This document shows, piece after piece, positions 1 through 8,427 of a stretch of 64,000 nucleotides of DNA. The translations under genes and the position numbers were made by a program. The notes under the pieces were generated by a model, which made no database searches, was not told where the DNA came from, and saw nothing but the letters and a program-made list of their open reading frames with translations. The DNA is taken from NCBI GenBank assembly GCA_027924025.1, contig AP026970.1:2688501-2752500 (forward strand), written 5' to 3'. This DNA comes from Comamonadaceae bacterium OS-4. GTDB taxonomy: Bacteria; Pseudomonadota; Gammaproteobacteria; Burkholderiales; Burkholderiaceae_C. The stretch's first letter is position 1. Every line of letters starts with the position of its first letter.

Positions 1-339
1 GAGGGCGGCATCAGCGTGAACCCAGAAGCCATGGAGCGCGCCGCGCTCAAGGGCTATGCCACCGCCACCGACCTGGCCGACTATTTGGTAAAGAAGGGCC
101 TGCCTTTCCGCGATGCCCACGAAACTGTGGCCCATGCCGTGAAAGCCGCCCAGTCGCATGCGTGTGATCTGTCCGAGCTGCCACTCGAAGTGCTGCAAGG
201 CTTCCACGCCAGCATCGAAAAAGATGTGTACGAGTGCCTGAGCCTGCGCGGCTCGCTCAACGCCCGCAACATCCTGGGCGGTACCGCACCGGCGCAGGTA
301 CGGGCGCAAGTGGCGCGGCATCGCAGCCGTTTGGGCTAA
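1..339 (+). CDS. argH: Argininosuccinate lyase, C-terminal part
   Basis: The reading frame is open from the first base, so this is the last 112 residues of a gene that begins outside the window. The product splits argininosuccinate into arginine and fumarate, the last step of arginine synthesis, in the cytoplasm. The stretch [12 protein letters not shown] followed by a KGLPFRDAH segment is the characteristic C-terminal region of ArgH in the fumarase/aspartase superfamily; the catalytic parts lie upstream. The C-terminal [12 protein letters not shown] segment is also typical. A GTG and an ATG occur in frame, but neither is a real start. A strong hairpin follows the stop codon. Confidence 0.93.
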   Translation, partial: EGGISVNPEAMERAALKGYATATDLADYLVKKGLPFRDAHETVAHAVKAAQSHACDLSELPLEVLQGFHASIEKDVYECLSLRGSLNARNILGGTAPAQVRAQVARHRSRLG

Positions 340-393
340 ATCCGCTACCGATTAGTGCGATCTGCTAGCAACTAGCGCTGGGCGTTGTTAGCG

Positions 394-425
394 AATTCCC
401 CCTGCTGTGGCCAACAGGGGGAATT
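394..425. terminator. Hairpin between convergent argH and nudK
   Basis: A perfect 11-bp stem, AATTCCCCCTG (394-404) and CAGGGGGAATT (415-425), encloses a 10-base loop. It sits between two convergent genes and could stop transcription from both sides. There is no T-run beyond the stem in either direction; only the AATT ends are AT-rich, so termination efficiency is uncertain. Confidence 0.6.
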
Positions 426-450
426 TAGTAGTCAGCGCTGCGTCTTATAT

Positions 451-1035
451 TTAGGGCGCCAGCAGGCCATGCAGCTTGGCGTATTGCAGGAGCATGATGG
501 TCTTGCCATCACAGATGGTGCCCGCGGCCACCTGCGCCAAGGCCTCGTCCAACCCAAGTTCCAGCACCTCAATGTCTTCACCCTCGTGGTGGTGCCCGCC
601 ACCCTCGGACACCTTGTCGCTGTCGGCATATTCACCCACAAAGAAATACAGGCGCTCAGTCACAGAGCCGGGGCTCATGTAGGCCTCAAACACCTTGCGG
701 ACATCCTTGATCTGGTAGCCGGTTTCCTCCTCGGCCTCACGGCGGATACAGGTGACCGGATCGTCCTGGTCCAGCAGGCCCGCACACGCCTCCACCAGCA
801 TGCCATCCGGCGAACCATTCACAAACGTGGGAAACCGGAACTGCCGGGTCAGGATGATGGTTTGCTTCGCGCGGTTGTAGAGCAGGATGGTGGCGCCGTT
901 GCCCCGGTCATAGGTCTCGCGCTGCTGGCGCTGCCAAGTGCCGTCTCGGCGCAAGAGGTCAAAAGTCGTGGTCTTCAACAGGTACCAGTTGTTGGACAGC
1001 ACCTTTTCTTCAATCACGCGCACGTTGTTTTGCAT
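451..1035 (-). CDS. nudK: NUDIX hydrolase, GDP-mannose pyrophosphatase type
   Basis: A 194-residue cytoplasmic NUDIX hydrolase expected to split GDP-mannose (or ADP-ribose-like compounds) into a sugar phosphate and a nucleotide. The NUDIX box spans residues 86-107: AGLLD, then CIRREAEEETGY, with the REuxEExGu core intact. The AGLLDxDxPxxCIR form and the following YMSPGxVTE segment match NudK rather than general ADP-ribose pyrophosphatases. The length is normal for NudK. It converges with argH and lies 43 bp downstream of the threonine aldolase gene, so the two may be co-transcribed. I am confident of the subfamily; the substrate is inferred. Confidence 0.88.
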   Translation of the reverse strand: MQNNVRVIEEKVLSNNWYLLKTTTFDLLRRDGTWQRQQRETYDRGNGATILLYNRAKQTIILTRQFRFPTFVNGSPDGMLVEACAGLLDQDDPVTCIRREAEEETGYQIKDVRKVFEAYMSPGSVTERLYFFVGEYADSDKVSEGGGHHHEGEDIEVLELGLDEALAQVAAGTICDGKTIMLLQYAKLHGLLAP

Positions 1036-1078
1036 AGCGAGGCTCTCACAGTGTTAGTCCGACACCATAGCACCGGAG

Positions 1079-2149
1079 TTAGCCTGCCAGCACCCGCTCC
1101 AAATCGTCCGCCAAATGGTCGACAGCCTCCTCGGTCGTCGCCCATGAACACATAAAACGGGCACCGCCGCCGATGAAGGTGTAGAAGGTCCAGCCCAAGG
1201 CCTTGAGGCGCGCAATCGCGGGCTCGGGCAGGTTGACGAACACGCCATTCACTTCGGTGGGCAGTAGCAACTCGGCACCGGCGATGCCGGCAATGCGTTC
1301 CGAGAGGCGATGCGCCATGGCGTTGGCGTGGGCGGCGTGGCGCAGCCAGGTACCGTCGGTCAACATGGCGAGCCAAGGGGCGGACAGATAGCGCATCTTG
1401 GAGGCCAGCTGCCCGGCCTGTTTGCAGCGGTAAGAAAACTCTTCACCCAGCTTGCGGTCGAAAAACACGATCGCCTCGCCAATCGGCAGGCCCATCTTGG
1501 TGCCACCAAAGCACAGTACATCCACACCGGAGCGCCAGGTGATATCGGCCGGCGCCACCTTGAGGGCGGCCACTGCGTTGGCAAAGCGGGCGCCGTCCAT
1601 GTGCACCTTCAGACCGTGTTCCTGCGCGATGCGGCTGATGCCGCTGATTTCGCCCTTCTGGTAGACCGATCCCATCTCTGTGGACTGGGTCAGCGTGACC
1701 ACCTTGGGCCGCGGGTAATGCACATCGGTGCGGCGGGTGATGACTTCCAGCACGCCGGCCGAGGTAAGCTTGCCGTGGCGGTGCGGGGCAGAGAGTAGCT
1801 TGGAGCCATTCGAGAAAAACTCGGGCGCGCCGCACTCATCGGTCTCCACGTGCGCGGTGTCGCTGCAAATGACCGCCTGGTAGGACTGGCACAGGGACGC
1901 CAGCGCGATCGAGTTGGCCGCTGTGCCATTGAACACAAAGAACACCTCGGCGTCCGCCTCAAAGACTTCGCGGATGCGGTCGCAGGCCAAGCGCGTGGCG
2001 TCGTCATTGCCGTAGGACGCCGCAAAACCCGTGTTGGCCGCCATGAACGCCTGCATGGCCTCGGGGCAGATGCCAGAGGTGTTGTCGCTGGCGAATTGCA
2101 AATAGTGACCGGGGGAAACGGTGGACACGGAGGTAGGCAAAGTGGTCAT
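1079..2149 (-). CDS. ltaE: Low-specificity L-threonine aldolase
   Basis: A 356-residue PLP enzyme that cleaves L-threonine or allo-threonine to glycine and acetaldehyde. The PLP lysine is Lys218 in CFGGTKMGLP, and the HMDGARFANA segment just upstream carries the usual cofactor Asp. An open frame extends further upstream to 2470, but that part runs antisense through the divergent regulator gene. The ATG at 2149, giving MTTLPTSV, leaves a normal divergent promoter region and fits the family length. The regulator gene starts 73 bp away in the opposite direction and may control this gene. Confidence 0.9.
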   Translation of the reverse strand: MTTLPTSVSTVSPGHYLQFASDNTSGICPEAMQAFMAANTGFAASYGNDDATRLACDRIREVFEADAEVFFVFNGTAANSIALASLCQSYQAVICSDTAHVETDECGAPEFFSNGSKLLSAPHRHGKLTSAGVLEVITRRTDVHYPRPKVVTLTQSTEMGSVYQKGEISGISRIAQEHGLKVHMDGARFANAVAALKVAPADITWRSGVDVLCFGGTKMGLPIGEAIVFFDRKLGEEFSYRCKQAGQLASKMRYLSAPWLAMLTDGTWLRHAAHANAMAHRLSERIAGIAGAELLLPTEVNGVFVNLPEPAIARLKALGWTFYTFIGGGARFMCSWATTEEAVDHLADDLERVLAG

Positions 2150-2222
2150 GTCGGTGTAATATCGTTTTAGCGGATATTTCCGGTATATCGAACAAAAGTC
2201 CATTTTACCGACCAACACCAAC
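2150..2222. promoter_or_regulatory. Divergent promoter region with possible operator
   Basis: This 73-bp AT-rich gap separates the threonine aldolase gene (minus) from the XRE-cupin regulator gene (plus). It contains interleaved near-palindromic ATATC/GATAT elements around 2155-2190, for example AATATCG facing CGGATATT. These are plausible half-sites for the neighbouring HTH regulator. Assignment as an operator rests only on symmetry and position. Confidence 0.35.
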
Positions 2223-2819
2223 ATGGCGCAAGTCCCCCACACCACTCCCCTGACCGACGGCCCTCCGGCCGTAGGCTCCAAACTGCAAGACGCCCGCAAG
2301 GCGCAACAGCTCTCGCTGGACGAGCTTTCCAAACGCGCAGGAGTTTCCAAATCCATGCTCTCCGAAGTAGAGCGCAACCAGGCCAACCCGACCGTAGGCG
2401 TACTGTGGCGCCTGGCCACGGCGCTGGGCATCAGCCTCACTGACCTGCTGGGCAACACCACTGCCGACAAGGCTACGCCGACGGTGGAGCTGGTACCGGC
2501 TCACACCATTCCCGTCACCACCAGCCCGGACGGCAAGTGCACCCTGCGCATCCTGGGGCCCATCGCCTTGGCGGGCCGGGTGGAGTGGTACGAGCTGGCC
2601 GTGGAGCCCGGCGGCGTGCTGGCCTCCGAGCCGCACGAGGCGGGCGCGAAAGAGCACCTCTCGGTGCTCAGCGGCAGCCTTACGGTGCAGGCCGCCGACA
2701 GCAGCAAGGTGCTCAAGGCGGGCGACAGCGCGCGCTACGCGGTCGACGTGCAGCACGCCATCAGCAACACCGGCAAAGGCATGGCCAAAGCGGTGCTGGT
2801 GGTGGAGCACTTGGGCTAA
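2223..2819 (+). CDS. XRE-family transcriptional regulator with cupin domain
   Basis: A 198-residue DNA-binding regulator. Residues about 18-75 form an XRE/Cro-type helix-turn-helix (SLDELSKRAGVSKSMLSEVER, then NPTVGVLWRLATALGISLTDL). Residues about 120-195 form a cupin beta-barrel (GAKEHLSVLSG...LKAGDSARYAVDVQHAI), which usually senses a small metabolite. This architecture is common in regulators of amino-acid and polyamine metabolism. The divergent threonine aldolase gene 73 bp away suggests control of that gene and of itself. The ligand cannot be read from the sequence. Confidence 0.87.
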   Translation: MAQVPHTTPLTDGPPAVGSKLQDARKAQQLSLDELSKRAGVSKSMLSEVERNQANPTVGVLWRLATALGISLTDLLGNTTADKATPTVELVPAHTIPVTTSPDGKCTLRILGPIALAGRVEWYELAVEPGGVLASEPHEAGAKEHLSVLSGSLTVQAADSSKVLKAGDSARYAVDVQHAISNTGKGMAKAVLVVEHLG

Positions 2820-2834
2820 TTTCCAAGCAAAAAT

Positions 2835-2885
2835 GGCCCCTGGCGCTTGTGGAATATGCGCGAGAAGCTATTGAATTCATAGCAA
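2835..2885 (-). repeat. Dispersed palindromic repeat, copy 1
   Basis: Read on the minus strand this begins TTGCTATGAATTCAATAGC, continues TTCTCGCGCATATTCC and ends AAGCGCCAGGGGCC. The same layout (GCTAT, short AT-rich centre, ATAGC-like arm, then GCGC and GCGCxAGxGGC-like arms) recurs at 8371, 34758, 36636, 50450, 52231 and 60437. It lies between the convergent XRE-cupin and LysR genes and ends one base before the LysR stop codon. Confidence 0.75.
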
Positions 2886-2886
2886 T

Positions 2887-3789
2887 TCAGCTCTGCAGCT
2901 TCCAGGGCTCGCTCGCAAAACGCTCCACCAAAAAGTCCAGCAAAGCCCGCACGGCCGGGGAAAGGTGCTTGCGCGAGGGGTAGAGCGCGTAGATGGACAT
3001 CATGGGCAGCTGCCACTGCGGCAGCACCTGTTGCAAGCTGCCATCATGGAGGTGGGGGCTTGCCAGGTACGTGGGTTGCATGGCCACACCGCCACCCGCA
3101 AGCGCAGCCCGCATCAAGGCGGTGGCCTCATTGGCGCTGAAGTGGCTGCCCACGTGCACCTCGGCGTGCTCCTCGCCGCGCTGCAGCTTCCACACACTTT
3201 TGCCGAAGTTGGCATAGCTCAGGCAGCGGTGGGCCTGCAGGTCTGCGGGTAGCTGCGGCGTGCCGTGCTTCGCGAGGTAGTCCGGCGAAGCCACCAGCAC
3301 CGAGGCACACGGCGCCAGCACCCGGCCGATGAGCGCCGGGTCCGGCTCGGCGCTGATGCGAATGGCCAGATCAATGCGCGCCTCCACCAGGTTGAGTGCG
3401 CCTTCGCTGGCATTGAGGTCGATCTTGAGCTGCGGATAGAGCGCCAGAAAATCGGCAATCGCCGCCGCCATTTCCGCATAGGCAAACGACATGCTGCAGG
3501 TCACCCGCAGTTGCCCGCGCAGCGCGCCGTCGTGGCGGCTGGTTTCTTCTTCGACGTTCTCCATGAGCGCCAGCATCTGCTGGCTGCGGCTCAGGCAACT
3601 CTCGCCGGCGTCGGTGAGCGAGACGCTGCGGGTAGTGCGCTGGAGCAAGCGTGCGCCCAGCCATTGCTCCAGCTCGCCTACATAACGCGTCACCATGGCG
3701 CGCGACATGTCCATCTTGTCGGCCGTGGCGCTGAAGCTGCCACTCTGCGCCACCTCCACAAACACCTGCATGGCGGTTAAACGGTCCAT
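2887..3789 (-). CDS. LysR-family transcriptional regulator
   Basis: A 300-residue LysR regulator with the standard layout. Its N-terminal winged HTH (residues 1-60, MDRLTAMQVFVEVAQSGSF...SRAMVTRYVGELE) is followed by an inducer-binding domain with the usual CSMSFAYAEM opening near residue 105. It is divergent from the MBL-fold gene at 3918 across a 128-bp AT-rich gap, the classical position for regulation of that gene and autorepression. The inducer is unknown. The ATG at 3789 lacks a strong Shine-Dalgarno sequence, but the family N-terminus aligns well from there. Confidence 0.88.
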   Translation of the reverse strand: MDRLTAMQVFVEVAQSGSFSATADKMDMSRAMVTRYVGELEQWLGARLLQRTTRSVSLTDAGESCLSRSQQMLALMENVEEETSRHDGALRGQLRVTCSMSFAYAEMAAAIADFLALYPQLKIDLNASEGALNLVEARIDLAIRISAEPDPALIGRVLAPCASVLVASPDYLAKHGTPQLPADLQAHRCLSYANFGKSVWKLQRGEEHAEVHVGSHFSANEATALMRAALAGGGVAMQPTYLASPHLHDGSLQQVLPQWQLPMMSIYALYPSRKHLSPAVRALLDFLVERFASEPWKLQS

Positions 3790-3917
3790 GATTTGCTCAT
3801 TTTATGAAACAGTAATGGCCGAATTATCGGGTTTATCTGCGCGAATATTGAAATTAAAGTTCAACCCAACGCTGATGAGAGGACCTCTAAGCGTCTAACC
3901 ACTACCAGGAGTTCACC

Positions 3918-4796
3918 ATGATCCGCACTACCGTTATCGCCGCATCGCTGGCCATCGCCTTTACCTCACTGTCTGGGGCAGCAAATGCTCAGCAGCCACT
4001 CACCGTCAAGGTCTACAACGCCGACGGCAACAGCTTCAACGTCAATTCCACGCTGGTTTATGGCCAGAAAGACGCCATCGTGATTGACGCCGGTTTCACC
4101 CGTGCCGACGCCTTGCGCATCGCGGCCAACGTGCTCGACAGTGGCAAGCAACTCACCACCATCTACGTGAGCCAGGCTGACCCTGACTACTACTTCGGCG
4201 TGGAAGCCCTGAAAGAAGTGTTCCCCCAGGCCGACGTGGTGACCACACCCGCCGTGCTGGGCAAACTCGCGCCCAAGCTGGCTGGCAAGGTCGCATTCTG
4301 GGGCCCAAAAATGGGTGCCAACGCCCCCCGTAAACCCGTGGTGCCCCGCGCGCTGGAAGGCAACACCCTGACACTGGAAGGTCAGACCATCGAGATCCGC
4401 GGCACCCAAGGACTGCTGGCACACCGCCCCTATGCCTGGATTCCGTCCATCAAGGCGGTAGTCGGCAACATCGGCGTGTTCGGCAACATGCACGTCTGGA
4501 CCGCTGACACACAAACCGCTGCAGAGCGCGCCGCATGGGTAGCCCAGCTGGACGAAATGGCCGCTTTGAAGCCTGAACTGGTGATTCCCGGCCACATGAA
4601 GGCAGGTACCAAGGTAGACGCAAGCACCATTGCCTTCACCAAAGACTACTTGCAGACTTTCGAGAAAAACCTCGCTGCCAACATGACTAGCGCCACCTTG
4701 ATCCCCGCCATGAAGCAGGCCTACCCTGCCCTGACGAACGGCGGCCTGTCGCTGGACATCGGCGCCAAAGTCAACACCGGCGAAATGAAGTGGTAA
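3918..4796 (+). CDS. Exported MBL-fold protein with altered metal motif
   Basis: A 292-residue protein with a signal peptide cut after about residue 24 (ANA). It has a metallo-beta-lactamase fold: STLVYGQKDAIVIDAGF is the usual first strand with its Asp, and VIPGH near the C-terminus supplies a late His. The main metal motif HxHxDH is replaced by SQADPDYY (residues 85-92), so three of the four expected ligands (Gln86, Asp88, Tyr91) differ and only Asp90 is kept. It may bind metal differently or be non-hydrolytic. A good Shine-Dalgarno (AGGAG) precedes the ATG. The divergent LysR gene probably controls it, and the next two genes follow closely. Confidence 0.78.
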   Translation: MIRTTVIAASLAIAFTSLSGAANAQQPLTVKVYNADGNSFNVNSTLVYGQKDAIVIDAGFTRADALRIAANVLDSGKQLTTIYVSQADPDYYFGVEALKEVFPQADVVTTPAVLGKLAPKLAGKVAFWGPKMGANAPRKPVVPRALEGNTLTLEGQTIEIRGTQGLLAHRPYAWIPSIKAVVGNIGVFGNMHVWTADTQTAAERAAWVAQLDEMAALKPELVIPGHMKAGTKVDASTIAFTKDYLQTFEKNLAANMTSATLIPAMKQAYPALTNGGLSLDIGAKVNTGEMKW

Positions 4797-4802
4797 GCCC
4801 AC

Positions 4803-5057
4803 ATGTCCCTTCTTCACCAAGTTTTACAAGAGCTGAACGTGGGTCGCTGGAACGCCGCCCATGACCAGGTGCAGAAGGACGACTCCATGCTGGGCGCCTG
4901 GTTGCACGGCATCTTGCACCTGCAGGAAGGCGATCTGGAAGACGCCGAGAACTGGTACAACCGCGCCGCCCGGCACTTCCGCAGCCGCGGTAGCCTGCAA
5001 GAGGAGATTGCCCTTTTTGAGCAAGCGCTCGCAGCCGCCACGCTTAACAACCATTAA
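4803..5057 (+). CDS. Small TPR-like protein of unknown function
   Basis: An 84-residue acidic cytoplasmic protein with no signal peptide. It reads as two or three helical hairpins: GDLEDAENWYNRAARHFRSRGSL and EEIALFEQAL resemble one tetratricopeptide repeat plus a capping helix. It sits 6 bp after the MBL-fold gene and 14 bp before the DsbA-like gene, on the same strand, which suggests one operon. There is no strong ribosome-binding site, so coupling with the upstream gene is likely. The function is unknown. Confidence 0.65.
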   Translation: MSLLHQVLQELNVGRWNAAHDQVQKDDSMLGAWLHGILHLQEGDLEDAENWYNRAARHFRSRGSLQEEIALFEQALAAATLNNH

Positions 5058-5071
5058 AAGAACTCCACCCC

Positions 5072-5713
5072 ATGTCCACCACAGTGACCTATTTGTTCGA
5101 CCCCTTGTGTGGCTGGTGCTACGGCGCCTCCCCTGCCATCCAGCGCCTGGGGCAGGAAGCGACGATCACGCTGGAGCTGGCGCCCACCGGCTTGTTCAGT
5201 GGCGGCGGGCGCGTGATGAGCGCAGACTTCGCCGACTTTGCGTGGTCCAACGATATACGCATCGGAAAGCTCACCGGCCAGACCTTTAGCGAGGCCTACC
5301 GCAGCCAGGTGCTGGGCCAGCACGGCACCCGATTTGATTCATCCGCCGCCTCTCTCGCACTCACGGCCGTGGCACACACCGCGCCGGCCGAAGAGCTCAA
5401 CACATTGAAAGTGTTGCAAGAAGCGCGCTACGTGGAGGGCCTAGACATTTGCACGCCGCAGGGTGTGGAGGCCATCTTGCGGGCCCAAGGCCTGACAGCC
5501 GCTGCCGACCTGTTGGCGCGCCAAGACGCAGACCTGCAACTCCAGCACGATGCCCGCGTCCAGAAATCCCGCCAGCTGATGCAAGCCCATGGCGCACAAG
5601 GTGTGCCGGCAATGATCGTCCACGGTGCCAGCGGCGCCCGCCTGGTGCGCGGCGATGCGCTCTACAACGGGCACGAAGCGCTGATGGCGGCGATTGCCGC
5701 CGCAGCGGCCTAA
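5072..5713 (+). CDS. DsbA-family thioredoxin-like protein
   Basis: A 213-residue protein of the DsbA/FrnE-like thioredoxin fold. The redox motif is Cys13-Gly-Trp-Cys16 in DPLCGWCYG, and a helical insertion separates it from the GVPAM segment near residue 180, which holds the cis-proline. No signal peptide is visible, so it is likely a cytoplasmic thiol oxidoreductase or isomerase rather than a periplasmic oxidase. It is the third gene after the MBL-fold protein. Its stop overlaps the convergent tag gene by 4 bp. Confidence 0.85.
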   Translation: MSTTVTYLFDPLCGWCYGASPAIQRLGQEATITLELAPTGLFSGGGRVMSADFADFAWSNDIRIGKLTGQTFSEAYRSQVLGQHGTRFDSSAASLALTAVAHTAPAEELNTLKVLQEARYVEGLDICTPQGVEAILRAQGLTAAADLLARQDADLQLQHDARVQKSRQLMQAHGAQGVPAMIVHGASGARLVRGDALYNGHEALMAAIAAAAA

Positions 5714-6363
5714 GCTTTGCGGGGCGGCACGAACGCCGCCCGCCCTTGCAGGGCCCGCTCGCGGGCGTGGCAGCCTTCCAGGTGGTCGTTGACCAAGCCC
5801 ATGGCCTGCATAAAGGCATACATGGTGGTGGGGCCCACAAAGCTCCAACCGCGCTTGCGCAAGTCTTTGGACAACGCAATCGACTCGGGCGAAGTGCTTA
5901 TGCCGCTGAGCGTTTGGTGGGTGATGGTGGCCGGGCGGCTGCCGCTGGCCGGCTCATAGCTCCAGAAGTAGGCCGCAAGACTGCCAAACTCGGCTCGCAA
6001 TTCCTGGGCTTTTTTGGCGTTGTTGATGGTGGAAGCAATCTTGCCGCGGTGGCGCACGATGCCGGCGTCGAGCAACAGGCGCTTCTCATCCGCTTCATCA
6101 AACAGCGCGACCTTGTCCATGTCAAACCCTGCAAATGCGGCGCGGAAAGACTCGCGCTTGTTCAGGATGGTGAGCCAGCTCAGGCCCGCCTGAAAGCCCT
6201 CCAGACAAATCTTCTCGAACAAACGCGTGTCGCTGTGCACCGGAAAGCCCCACTCCTGGTCGTGGTAGCGCTGGTATTCAGCCGTACTGCGGCACCAGAC
6301 GCAACGTGCGGTGTGGCCATCGTCGGTAAAAAGCCCGTTGGGCGCGGCAGTGTCGTTGAGCAT
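5710..6363 (-). CDS. tag: DNA-3-methyladenine glycosylase I
   Basis: A 217-residue base-excision repair enzyme that removes 3-methyladenine from alkylated DNA. The Tag signature is clear: CVWCRSTAEYQRYHDQEWG near the N-terminus, where Cys and His bind zinc and the Glu of QEWG is at the active site, and FEKICLEGFQAGLSWLTILNKR follows. HLEGCHAR at the C-terminus supplies the remaining zinc ligands. The length is a little above the E. coli protein because of short extensions at both ends. It converges with the DsbA-like gene. Confidence 0.92.
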   Translation of the reverse strand: MLNDTAAPNGLFTDDGHTARCVWCRSTAEYQRYHDQEWGFPVHSDTRLFEKICLEGFQAGLSWLTILNKRESFRAAFAGFDMDKVALFDEADEKRLLLDAGIVRHRGKIASTINNAKKAQELRAEFGSLAAYFWSYEPASGSRPATITHQTLSGISTSPESIALSKDLRKRGWSFVGPTTMYAFMQAMGLVNDHLEGCHARERALQGRAAFVPPRKA

Positions 6364-6415
6364 GGAGCCTCCGCTAGGTGCGCTGGGATACTGTTTTTTT
6401 GATCAGTATACCGGC

Positions 6416-8296
6416 TTAATTCACCACCTGCGGCGCCACCTTGGGCAGGGTCATTTCGAAGACGCAACCTTCACCCAGCGTCGAGCTCACTTTGATGCGC
6501 CCTCCCAAAATGCGGGTCACGATGCGGTGGCTGACCGATAAGCCCAGGCCTGACCCGCCCTGCCCCAAGCGTGTGGTGAAAAACGGATCAAACACACGGG
6601 CCAAATTCTCTGGCGCTATGCCGCACCCATTGTCTTGCACCGTCAACACAAAAAACTTGTCGTCTGGCGCGCTTTCGGCACTCACCTGCACTGCACCGTC
6701 CGCCCGACCTGCCAGGCCGTGGACCATGGCATTGCTGACCAGATTCATGACGACTTGTCCCAAGGGACCGGGGAAGCTCTCCACCAGCAAACCTTCCGGC
6801 ATCTCCACCGAGAGCTGATGCCGCTGAAATTTCATACTGGGTCTGAGCATGTCCACCACCTCGTGCACCGTCTCGCGGACATCGAAGGTGCGCCGGCGCT
6901 CGGACTCCTGGTCCACCGCGACCTGCTTGAAGCTGCCAATGAGATTCACCGCGCGCTCCAAAGAGCGGCGCGAGAGTGTGGTGCCCTCCACCAAACTGTG
7001 CATAAATTCTTGGAACGCAGATTTTTTCAAACTGCCGGCCATCACCTCGCGGCTGGCGCGCTCACTCTTTTCTTGCAGCGCACTGATGGTGATCAGCGCG
7101 TTACCGATGGGTGTGTTGAGTTCATGCGCAACGCCAGCCACCAAACTCCCCAGAGAAGCCAGCTTCTCGATACTGATGAGCTCGTCCTGGGCGCGTTGCA
7201 AATTCGCCATGGTCTGGGTGAGATGCTGATTCGCCTCATCCAGAGCACGGGTGCGTTCTGACACACGTTGCTCGAGATTGGCGTTCAGGTCCATCAGCGC
7301 TTGCTCGAGCCGCTTGCGTTCGGTGACGTCCACAGAAATGGTGAGCACACAAGACTGCCCGCCGTAGGAAAAACGCTCGGACGAAAGCAGCAAGGTCCGC
7401 ACCCCACCACCGGGCAAGTCGTGGCGAACCTCAAACCCCTCCACCCGGCCCTTGTCGGCAAACTGTTGTTTGAACACGCGCCGCAAAGACTCGTCACGCC
7501 ACATCCCGAGCTCTACGGCGGTGCGACCAATCACATCCTTGCGGGCCCGCTCGAACGAGCGCTCCCACGCGGGGTTGATCTCGAGGCAGGTGCCGCGCTC
7601 AAACTCGCTCACCAACATGGGCAGCGGACTGGCTTGCAAAATTTGGTTGACCCGCTGCTCGCTCTCGCGCAGCGCGGCCTCCTGGCGGGACAAGTCGCCC
7701 AACTTTTCCGCGAGCGATGCATTGAGCGTCTGCACATTCTGAACATGCTGTTGGTATGCGCCCAACACCAACCGGAATGCCAAAAAACCACCCGTCAATA
7801 TAACCACTTGCGCCAACAAAATACCCCAAGGGTTGGTCGCAGGCTCCGGGTGAATCCAACCGGCCTCCTGCAGCACCGGCAGCGCGATGAGCCACAACAC
7901 CGTGGCTATGGCTAACTGGAACGCATGGCGCATGCCAAGCAGCCAGCCGGCTACCAAGATCACGATCAAATCAACATTGAGTATCGGGTTGAGTGCCCCG
8001 CCGCGAATGGCGGACTGCAGGGCCACCACACTCCAGAGCATCCACGCATACATGGCGATGGCTGTCTTGAACCGGCCCCGGGACTGCAAACCGATGCACA
8101 CCAGGCCGGCGATAGAGATCAGCGCTGGCGCAATCAGTGTGTTGATGTGGCTGCCGAGCAAAGGGCTCACCAGCAGGTACAAGACGCTGGCAGCCGTTGT
8201 GGTGCGCAAGAGCCGGCTGAACAAGAGGCTCAGCTCATTGCCGGCCAGCGTGACATTCGGCTTGAGAAGTGAGGTGGGTAAGCGCATGATGTGCAT
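6416..8296 (-). CDS. Membrane sensor histidine kinase with PAS domain
   Basis: A roughly 626-residue sensor kinase. About six hydrophobic segments fill residues 25-195, followed by a coiled coil, a PAS domain (about 210-330, ending in DVTERKRLEQAL), a second coiled coil, a HisKA region with the phospho-accepting His in VAGVAHELNTPIGNA near residue 400, and an HATPase domain with N box (NLVSNAMVHG), G1 (DNGCGIAP), F box (VFDPFFTT) and G2 (GSGLGLS). No response regulator is adjacent, so it is an orphan kinase. I use the ATG at 8296; a TTG at 8311 would add five residues and neither has an ideal ribosome-binding site. Confidence 0.87.
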   Translation of the reverse strand: MHIMRLPTSLLKPNVTLAGNELSLLFSRLLRTTTAASVLYLLVSPLLGSHINTLIAPALISIAGLVCIGLQSRGRFKTAIAMYAWMLWSVVALQSAIRGGALNPILNVDLIVILVAGWLLGMRHAFQLAIATVLWLIALPVLQEAGWIHPEPATNPWGILLAQVVILTGGFLAFRLVLGAYQQHVQNVQTLNASLAEKLGDLSRQEAALRESEQRVNQILQASPLPMLVSEFERGTCLEINPAWERSFERARKDVIGRTAVELGMWRDESLRRVFKQQFADKGRVEGFEVRHDLPGGGVRTLLLSSERFSYGGQSCVLTISVDVTERKRLEQALMDLNANLEQRVSERTRALDEANQHLTQTMANLQRAQDELISIEKLASLGSLVAGVAHELNTPIGNALITISALQEKSERASREVMAGSLKKSAFQEFMHSLVEGTTLSRRSLERAVNLIGSFKQVAVDQESERRRTFDVRETVHEVVDMLRPSMKFQRHQLSVEMPEGLLVESFPGPLGQVVMNLVSNAMVHGLAGRADGAVQVSAESAPDDKFFVLTVQDNGCGIAPENLARVFDPFFTTRLGQGGSGLGLSVSHRIVTRILGGRIKVSSTLGEGCVFEMTLPKVAPQVVN

Positions 8297-8370
8297 GTCT
8301 GGGTTCGCCAAACCTCAGCTTAAACCCGGCAACTCCACATACACAAGCCCCCTCTTTTTAGGCATAAAAA

Positions 8371-8422
8371 GAGCCGCTAGCGCACTACATATATGCGCCA
8401 GCAGCTCTTATTTTGATAGCAA
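8371..8422 (-). repeat. Dispersed palindromic repeat, copy 2
   Basis: Read on the minus strand this is TTGCTATCAAAATAAGAGC, then TGCTGGCGCATATATG and TAGTGCGCTAGCGGCTC. It matches the other six copies in arm order and spacing. It fills most of the gap between the DUF3455 stop codon and the sensor kinase gene and could fold into a hairpin that ends the DUF3455 transcript. Confidence 0.75.
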
Positions 8423-8427
8423 CGTAC

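Noticed and set aside
2150..2470. An N-terminal extension of the threonine aldolase
   Set aside because: The extra 107 codons run antisense through the XRE-cupin gene and do not resemble the aldolase family.
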